Of a stretch of 29,101 nt of DNA, positions 22,488-29,101 are shown piece after piece. The position numbers were made by a program, and so were the translations under genes. The stretch's first letter is position 1. Each line of letters opens with the position of its first letter. The DNA is from Byssothecium circinans (Eukaryota; Ascomycota; Dothideomycetes; Pleosporales; Massarinaceae): NCBI GenBank assembly GCA_010015675.1, contig ML976996.1, positions 724,458 to 753,558 on the forward strand. Reading direction: 5' to 3'. Under the pieces are notes generated by a model. That model was given only the letters and a program-made list of their open reading frames with translations. It made no database searches and had not been told where the DNA came from.

Positions 22488-22790
22488 TCACTCAACTTCA
22501 TCGTTATTATTGCTCACATCGCTACCCGACATGGAAAACCGAGTACTAGCCTCTAATTCAGAAGAACCCTCTTTATCTGCTTGATAAGTTCTTACATTAT
22601 GCCTAGCCTTCTTATAGTGCCGAACACCTAGTTATCACACCTCGCGTTCACCCTCCACCTTCGCCTTCTTATGGTTTAGAACTAACCTAGTCCGCTGTAG
22701 TACCAAACTCTATAGTGCTACACTTCTAAAGGTATTTATATTTACATGATTTATGCTTGGTTACCACCTTAAGTTAATGCGTTAAGTCTT
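22488..22790 (-). pseudogene. Pogo/Fot1-like transposase C-terminus (relic P3)
   Basis: Third copy of the pogo C-terminal tail, homologous to 973-1310. On the minus strand it reads KVVTKHKSCKYKYL, then GVRHYKKARHNVRTYQ, then DKEGSSELEASTRF, ending NNNDEVE at a TGA (22488-22490). The zinc-knuckle part is shortened and its Cys residues are lost. It has no P2 insertion and no more upstream transposase, so it is a fragment. Mutation is milder than in P1. Confidence 0.72.
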
Positions 22791-22827
22791 ATTAGTTCCT
22801 CTAATATGTTGACGTTCCTAAATTTAA

Positions 22828-23622
22828 TTGTCCTCCTTGCGATTACTGTCTAGTGGAACCTACTCATATATACTATCCCTATTAGCTTCTACACTACTAG
22901 ATCCTCCACCTAAAACAAGCGTCAAGGTTATTGCACTTAGAGTTGGTATACAGAAATACAGCTGTATTAATTCTGCTCTGGTCAGTCATGGAGCTCTTAC
23001 TACGCTTTTCAATATTACTAATACAACATGTAAGGGACCTGTGTATACAGGCAAACGAAAAGTTGGACATCATTACTTCTCCTCTGATATGCTACCTACT
23101 TTCGAGATTAAAACGCCCAAAGCTACAATCCTCTTCTCAGGAGTGAAATCTGGAAATGCTACAATGTCGAGCCGCTCGATAGATTGGCTATATCTTACGC
23201 CTAGTGCAGGGGCGCCAAATAAAGGCTCAGTTCAGGCTGCCTATCGTGTGAATACTGTTGGAGGGATTCTTTCTTGTGCACATTCTTTGGACGAGACAGA
23301 GTCCAACCGTTCAGACCAGCAGGAACTGTTCTTCATTCATTTGTTTAGCAATCGAAAGCTCCTCTTTTTACTATCAACCTTCATCCGATTGCGGGTCAGA
23401 GTCCCATACCCTCCTGACAGTGTGGAAAGTGGATGGACTTTCGGGGCGATCCGTATCTATTACGCCACTTGGATGGATCTGGATGGATTAGCCGGATGTA
23501 ATCTATTCTCATCCATGTTGGGAAATTCTGAGCATCGCTCGGGCTCACGACAAAAATATATCGCTGTTCGAAGGTCCCAAAACTGGGCCACCATTTTTGA
23601 GGAGCCCAAATGGGCGCCGTGA
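22828..23622 (+). other. Unassigned 264-codon open stretch
   Basis: A stop-free plus-strand frame in DNA of normal composition, opening only with TTG. It has mixed hydrophobic and Ser/Arg-rich composition, no recognisable domain, no clear signal peptide and no intron signals. The opposite strand also has open frames. I consider it chance or the remains of an unknown repeat, not an expressed gene. Confidence 0.2.
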
Positions 23623-23799
23623 AGCTCGCAGCTCCGCCCCGCGCAAGGAGACCCGACCCTGGTCGCCAGGTCTAACCTAGTAAGGCCTAACGCAGCGGCA
23701 AGGCCTCGCCCCGGATTGGTAGGGGGATTTGGCAAACTCCCGACAGAAAACCGCTTCAAAACCGACAGAAAAGTGTCACCAATTTGCCGTTTCCTCTTT
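23623..23799. repeat. GC-rich segment with 11-bp direct repeats at the hAT-1 3' side
   Basis: CCGACAGAAAA occurs at 23740-23750 and 23762-23772, a 22-bp period. GGCAAA (23731-23736) and TTTGCC (23783-23788) form a small inverted pair around them. Subterminal repeats of this kind are common in hAT ends, but no matching terminal repeat was found beyond 25,939, so an element boundary is not proven. Confidence 0.4.
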
Positions 23800-25939
23800 T
23801 TAAGGTGTTATCTTTATAGCGTCAAGATCGATAGTTTTATCGTCAATAAACGCCATAAACGTATCTTCATCCTCTTGCGAAGTAGGCTGAACTCTTAGAC
23901 GACGTTTCAGCCGGTCTAATTCATTCTCAAACCTCTTCTTCGAGGATGGATGAGACGTATCGATATCAGCAGCGGCAGGGAGAGGTTCATGAGGGAGATG
24001 CGCGTATTCCTTCTGCCAGATCGAATCAGCAGCAACGATAGTCTTCTGATGCCAGTCTTCAGGCCAGTTCTGTAGAAGATAATGCTTCCGCTTCGAGGGA
24101 TCGAGAAGCATCGCCGCGGCGTATACAGGCGTTGACTCAACGAGGGCATAGTATTTATCAAGGATAAACCAGCCCATCTCAATAGAATGAACCATGCGGA
24201 GGTCCTTCTCCGGGCCTGATTTATATAGCACCTATAAAGCATCAGTTTTAAGCATTATCTTGATGGAATAGGATAAACCTTCTGATCCTCAAAGAAGGTG
24301 AGGATAGCATCCACCAGGGTAAGGCTCTGGGATAGTGAAGCGTCACTGCCTTCAACCCATAGCGTACCACTAGCAAATACCGAGAGAAACCTCTCTGTAC
24401 GCTTAAGTGTATCCCACTCAACACCATTGAGTCGAAAGTTGTCGCATTCAGGGTGTTTATCAATGAAGTCCTTAATCTCTCGCTCCTTACGTGTCGTACG
24501 CTTGATGAGATGATACCATGAGGACCATCGAGTATCGTTGTCAATCCCTAATGTAATGCCGACAGCCTCTATCCATCGATCATGATGGATAGAGCTGTTT
24601 CGAAGCCATACAGCTAGCTTATGAAGCTTGTGGAGGGCAGTAGTAGCACCCCAGCCTTCAAAGCCTTTACGCTTCGCTCTAAATTTACTCCCTCTTCTCT
24701 GAGCTTGTTCATGAGCTCTTATCGAGGCCGGATTATCTTCAACGACCGGTACGTCAAGATAGGCGGAGAATGGCTCGTAAGGGTCGGTATCTTCCGTCTC
24801 TTCAATAGCCGCAAGAGCGGCTTTGAGAGCTTCTTTTGAGGTTGTAAGGAGAAAGGCTTGAAGGGCAAGGTTAAGAATATGGTCAAGGCAGCGGATGCGG
24901 TGGGTAATTGGATTATAATCAATCTGTTCAATATAAGTGAACAACCATCTAAAAGGTAGTGTATAAAAACCCCAAGCTCAAGTTTTAGAGACCGCGAGAG
25001 CTCTGTGAGTAGAGTATCATTTGAAGTGGCGTTGTCTCCAGTATGATAGCCGAGTTTAGTTGTTATCCCAAAGGATTTAAGGATCCGGAAGATGATAGCC
25101 GCCTGGATCTCTCCAGAGCGGCTAAAGAGCACCTGTGGGAGTGCTAGCATCCCGTGTTTGAACCGGTAATCCTGCGAGATCCACCTAGCACAGATGCAGA
25201 GATATGCCTTTCGAGCTGGATACGTCCACATATCTGTTGATATATGAATATCCCCAATAGCTTCCTGGATGTTGTCCTGGAGTATTTGACGATATCTCTC
25301 GTAGTTGAGAACCAGAGCACGGGTGAATGTTCTTCTGCTAATCTGTGTGAGATCCGAGATCTCTGGGTTAGCAGAGAGGATGAGATCATGGAGTTCTGGC
25401 CACTCAATAGCATTAAGGGGAAGCCTCCTTCTAGCACAGAGTGCTAGCAACGCCTGGATATGCCGCGGCCGATCATAAGCCTCTCGAAGGACTAGTTCTC
25501 TCGAACACTCATCCTTTTGGAGCAGAAATGAATTCATGAGCTGCTGGCCGGACGCCAATTTAGGCTTGGAAGAGGTTTGACGGTCTTCCATGTCCAGCCA
25601 TCTCTTCCACAGAGATGGATGATTGAGACGGAGATGATCGCGGGCTCCTGATGTGTATATTGTACTCCAACTCTTCTTCTTCTTATCCCAACAGGCGATA
25701 CAGTAATGTAGGCGTTTATTTGAGGACTTCCCACTTCGATCAGATCTCTCCTTTGACTTGAATCCGGGCTCCGAACTTCTGGCATATCGAAAGAAGGTCC
25801 AGATTGAAGATTTCTCGACGGGAATCGACGCAATACTTGGAGGAGCACCGGAAGTAACACTGGGCGCCGGCAAGGAGAGATACGGCGTGGAGAGCGCTGT
25901 AGGGGCGGTAAGTGATAACGAATCCTGTGAGAAAGGCAT
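23800..25939 (-). pseudogene. hAT-family transposase 1 (two frameshifts, one amber)
   Basis: ATG at 25937-25939. A BED-type zinc finger near residues 80-115 has CIAC followed by HLRLNH. The RNase H-like core follows: HISTDMWTYPARKAYLCICA with the first Asp, then YHTGDNATSND with the second. The frame shifts by one near 24,950-24,990, then continues with HRIRCLDHILNLALQAFLL (CX2H motif) and DNDTRWSSWYHLIKR. A second shift lies near 24,258 and a TAG at 24232-24234. The last part has LDKYYALVESTPVYAAAMLL and W-rich residues and ends ITP-stop at 23800. The hATC dimerisation domain is missing. Composition is normal, so decay is by indels rather than RIP. The protein would cut and paste its own element. 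Confidence 0.85.
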
Positions 25940-26012
25940 AATTAGAGATCTCTATAATAAGGATTGGGGATAAAACAATATATATTGAGCATAATGCCAA
26001 GACCTAGGTGCC

Positions 26013-26037
26013 TTCAGCTGGAACGACACCAGCTGAA
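26013..26037. repeat. Perfect 9-bp-arm palindrome
   Basis: TTCAGCTGG, a 7-nt loop, then CCAGCTGAA. Further TTTCAGCT copies follow near 26,086 and 26,109. It lies upstream of the hAT-1 start and could be a subterminal transposase-binding site. Confidence 0.55.
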
Positions 26038-26219
26038 TATTCGGACCTCCACTTACGACAACTTCTGATTGCTTGTTGAATATTTCAGCTCATATTACAG
26101 GTCGTATTTCAGCTGTACGGGGGTATATCCAGGAGATTTACAACTCCTTTTCTCATGTATTTAACTGCCTTCGATTTCGATAGTTTTCTGAACGTCGAAC
26201 AAGCATCCACAACCTTACA

Positions 26220-26255
26220 ATCTTATCAAATGATAAGATCTGATTGACCAATCAG
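26220..26255. repeat. Two adjacent short palindromes
   Basis: ATCTTATCA-AA-TGATAAGAT occupies 26220-26239. CTGATTG-AC-CAATCAG follows at once at 26240-26255. Both are perfect in their arms. Function unknown. They are part of a palindrome cluster between the two hAT relics. Confidence 0.6.
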
Positions 26256-26289
26256 GAGAGTGTAGAATGGGTAACTCTACCTAACTCTC

Positions 26290-26353
26290 CTCTACTCTAC
26301 CAGGTAGAGTAGAGAAAACACCTCCTCTACCCTACCGGGTAGAGCGGGTAGAG
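26290..26353. repeat. CTCTACC/GGTAGAG palindromic repeat cluster
   Basis: A 12-bp-arm palindrome (CTCTACTCTACC, one base, GGTAGAGTAGAG; 26290-26314) is followed by an 8-bp-arm palindrome (CTCTACCC at 26325-26332, GGGTAGAG at 26337-26344) and another GGGTAGAG at 26346-26353. The hAT-2 homology ends just here, so the cluster probably marks a transposon end or rearrangement junction. Confidence 0.7.
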
Positions 26354-28664
26354 CTCCCTCTACAATGCCCAAGTATGAATTGGGGTATTTTGACCCCATA
26401 CTGATCCAGTAACGGACAGGATTGCCCTCTACTTCGAGCTGGTTGCGCGTCCATGGGGGTTCTGATATTTTCCAGCGCTCAAATTCGTCTACCTCCGTCG
26501 TGTTGGCTCTATCGGGGCCCTCGGTGGCGTTGACTATGGCGTCAATTACGTCGTCAATACCGCTTGGCTTGCACGTCTTCAAGCGAGCCGCCGCTGCCGG
26601 GGCTACTGGTTTTGGCTTGTACTTCGCCCAAAGCCGCTAGAAGTTAGCGTTGTTGTGGGCAATCCAGTCGGGCCGGTCACGCCAAACACGCTCGCAGAAG
26701 TGTTTGTAGTACGGATAGAGACACGTAGCGGCGTAGTAGAACGGCGGGTAGTCAAGCTTCTGGTAGTACGCTTTTAACTTCTGCCACCCAGTGTTTGTGC
26801 TAATCGTGATGTGATCTTCTGGGGCATCATTGGAGGCGTTGTAGTCAACCTCACCGTACGGTCTAACGCGCTCTTCGAACTCGTTAAGCAAGTACTCAAA
26901 GCAAGATAGTACTTCGTATATTGCGCCGAAGCGACTCCCAAAACCGCGGCCTTCGAAGCGTGAAATTACGTCCCTAAGCGGCTTTAGTACAGCAATATAC
27001 TCGGTAATCACCGCCCAGTCGGCGGCGTTGAGGCCGTCAGACTTCATCCACTCCGGAGCTTGATGGCGCTTGCTCTCGGTCTCCTCCTTGACGCGATGGA
27101 TGTGATAGCTGATGTAATGGTTGTACGCAGCTTGCAGTTTGACGGCCCGCTCGAAGCAATTGCAGTAGGAGTTCCACCGTGTGGTGACAGGCTTGACCGG
27201 CTGCAATATTTTCTGCTTGTGAGTGGGCAACTCGGCGTTAGCGAGACGCTGGAAGCTTTCGAACAGTTCGTATTGCTTAGGCGTGTTAATATAGTTGGTG
27301 ACGTCTATCAGCACGCCTAGTGGCCCAGCTTTACGCCAGTCGCTCATATACTGCTCCTCGTCAGCGTACTCGCTAGGGTCGTTGTCGTACGCCTCGACGT
27401 CACGCCCGGAGATTGTGGCATGGCCAGCGAGGTTGACTGTGTGGGCATCACAGCGGAGCCGGCGGTCCTTCGGATTGAGATTATACTCAACAGCGAGGTG
27501 TTCGATAGCCGTATCGTTAGCGGGGGCGTTGTTGAGTACGAAGCAGCTAAGCTGCGCGGCTGAGATCCTAAAGCGTTGCAGGGTCTTGCTGACAATTTCA
27601 GCAATTGCCTCGCCGGTGTGGGCACCCGAAAGCTGCGGTAGCGCAAGCGGTAGGTCTACTACAGCACCGGAGGTATTAGCAAAGTGCGCAACGACCCCAA
27701 AGAAGTCACGTTTGCCGCCTTTCGTTATCCACCCGTCAAAGGTGATGTGGATCTTGCTGCGAGCCGCTGAAAACGCCGCAACGACCTAAGGTAGCATGGA
27801 GCTGTACAGCTTCATCACGAAGCTTGCGACACTAGGATGACTTACCCACAACGCTGTAGCTGCCTCTGGGTTGGCAAACTCCATCATCTTTCGAAACGAC
27901 GGCGTCGATAGCTCGCGGAGTGGGTGGTTGTTGTCGACAAGCCAAAGCACGGTAGCAAGTCTAAAGCCTTGTACGTCAAAGTTGCCGAACTCGTTAGCAA
28001 CCTCTTGGCTGATTTTGATGCCGCCATCAGCTGCCCACTGTAGCGTTCTTTGACCAGTAGGCCTAGCCGGGCGCTCCTCGCCGTGCTTCGTGAGTTGGTG
28101 GCCGCGCACTGGCTTGCCTAGGTGAGTGATCGCGGCGGAGGTTGACTTTGTAACGTCGTACTTGCCCTCTCCGGTGAGGTCCAAGATTTTGTGCTGATGA
28201 CAGTACTTGCAGATGAAGTACGTACGCGTTGGGTTGCTGATGAGAGCAACGCGATAGCCGTGGCGGAAAATCCAGCTTTTCTTGTGCTTCAAGGTGCGAA
28301 GCGGCTTGCAAAACCGGGGCAATCGCTCCCACTGGATCCCATCAAAATCGTCAGCAAAGCGCTGGTCAAAGCCATCCTCGTCACTATCGCTAGCCTCCGC
28401 CATGTCCACCGTGGCCGCTTTCAAAGCAGCAGGCGCAACAATAGCTTCCTCAGGCTGAGTATCACGCAGCTGGGCCTCCCACGGCTGCGACTCTAAGGAT
28501 GCGCAGGGCAAAGCGCGTTGCGTATCTTCGAACGCGTTCAGCTGGGTCTCAGTGTCCTGTTCGACGGCTTTAGCGCGCTTCCTAGGCGGTTTCGCACGAC
28601 GTTCAGCGGCACCAGCGGCTCGTTTAGAGGCCCTTGTAGTTTTAGAGGTAGCGGTACGAGGCAT
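26292..28664 (-). pseudogene. hAT-family transposase 2, nearly intact (two amber codons)
   Basis: First ATG at 28662-28664. One frame stays open for about 790 codons except for TAG at 27786-27788 (codon 293) and 26637-26639 (codon 676), each readable as CAG to TAG. A basic N-terminus (PPRKRAK, possible nuclear signal) is followed by a BED-like zinc finger with CKYC at residues 152-155 and His residues near 181-194. The core has ITFDGW (first Asp, 27735-27737), LNNAPAND where the second catalytic Asp is Asn (27531-27533), RRLRCDAHTVNLAGHA, VTTRWNSY and FGAIYEVLSCFEYLL (predicted Glu, 26913-26915). Then come DYPPFYYAATCLYPYYKHF and RDRPDW. The hATC domain begins at NPVRYWISMGSKYPN and breaks off in the CTCTACC repeats. 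It is most likely inactive. Confidence 0.9.
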
Positions 28665-28757
28665 ATTAGCAGCAAGAGGCGGCAAAATAGGTAGTCGGTT
28701 ATGATGTTTACGCGTTGAAGTACGCGAAGTCTCACGATGCTGACTACCGTGTCCGTG

Positions 28758-28787
28758 CGCGTAACGCCCGGATTCGCGTAACGCCCG
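28758..28787. repeat. Two 13-bp direct repeats upstream of hAT-2
   Basis: CGCGTAACGCCCG occurs at 28758-28770 and 28775-28787 (17-bp period), about 100 bp upstream of the hAT-2 start. It could be subterminal repeats at the 5' end of that element. RIPped AT-rich DNA starts a few bases further on. Confidence 0.6.
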
Positions 28788-28794
28788 CCTTTTA

Positions 28795-29101
28795 CTAGGA
28801 AAATTAAAGAAAATAAGTAACTTTAAAGCTATATAACTTTTTAATTACTTTTTCTTTTTAAAAGCTTCCTTAACTAAAGTTATAGAGAAAAACTATCTTT
28901 ATAACTTTAAAATTTTAGTTTTTTAATAATAATTAGTTTAAAGAAAAAAGTATAAAAGTACTAAAACTTAAGTCTTTAAAACTAAAAAATAATATTTTTT
29001 TAGAAGTAAAGTATACTATTTAGAATATATTTTATATTAGGTTCTTTTTAATAAAATAACTATTTAAGAAGATATATTATCTTTCCTAATTTTCTTATAT
29101 A
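28795..29101. other. Extremely AT-rich right edge
   Basis: A sharp drop in GC occurs at about 28,795. The sequence is A/T runs with a recurring ATAACTTTAAA-type motif and no frame. It resembles the start of another RIPped block or AT isochore continuing beyond the window. Confidence 0.6.

Noticed and set aside
23460..23759. Minus-strand open frame opposite the 264-codon stretch
   Set aside because: It overlaps a GC-rich noncoding-looking segment and shows no domain. Open frames on both strands argue for chance.
25740..26000. Other open frames overlapping hAT-1
   Set aside because: They are shadows of the transposase, whose BED finger and catalytic motifs fix the correct frame.
26290..26353. 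CRISPR-like or telomeric repeat
   Set aside because: Units occur in both orientations with no regular spacers and no telomeric TTAGGG-type sequence. This is a palindromic transposon-type repeat.
27060..27789. Plus-strand open frames opposite hAT-2
   Set aside because: Antisense shadows of a GC-rich coding sequence. The minus-strand frame has all hAT motifs.
1..29101. tRNA, rRNA or other RNA genes
   Set aside because: No cloverleaf, conserved box sequences or rRNA-like blocks were recognised. A covariance-model scan would settle this.

Overview
This is a fungal transposon graveyard. No intact host gene can be supported and I see no RNA gene or CRISPR. About 114-22,100 and 28,800-29,101 are very AT-rich and saturated with TpA. 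Inside recognisable transposon reading frames most stop codons are TAA or TAG where the family has Gln or Trp. Paired repeats differ by C/T and G/A transitions. This is the signature of repeat-induced point mutation (RIP), so a filamentous ascomycete (Pezizomycotina) is indicated. A dothideomycete-like AT-isochore genome is a guess from element types, not a proof.

Layout. At 54-973 a 61-nt inverted repeat with mostly transition differences brackets about 800 bp of unidentifiable RIPped DNA. On the minus strand, 973-1315 plus 3457-3661 is the C-terminal part of an old pogo/Fot1-like transposase. It was split by a complete 2,139-bp pogo element (1316-3454) with 45-bp inverted repeats and a TA target duplication. 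Next come two copies of one Ty3/gypsy chromovirus in opposite orientation: copy A (3662-11163, plus) and copy B (12045-19556, minus, with a perfect 5-bp duplication). An 881-bp spacer separates them. Both carry gag with a zinc knuckle, protease/RT/RNase H/integrase remains and a chromodomain, all heavily mutated. The DNA that copy B entered (11164-12044 joined to 19562 onward) holds an unidentified minus-strand coding relic, best preserved at 20,270-20,700 and 20,960-21,140. A third pogo C-terminus lies at 22,488-22,790.

From about 22,830 to 28,790 base composition is normal. Two different hAT transposases lie here on the minus strand. hAT-1 (23,800-25,939) has two frameshifts and one amber codon. 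hAT-2 (26,292-28,664) is almost intact, with two TAG codons where Gln is expected and a D-to-N change at a predicted catalytic Asp. Both lose the C-terminal hATC dimerisation domain. A cluster of short palindromes (26,013-26,353) lies between them.

The elements do not work together as a system. The window records nested insertion, recombination and graded RIP: near-total in the multi-copy elements and slight in hAT-2. The most interesting leads are a possible antisense frame downstream of pol in both retroelements, the unidentified relic, the inverted chromovirus pair and the clean nested pogo insertion.
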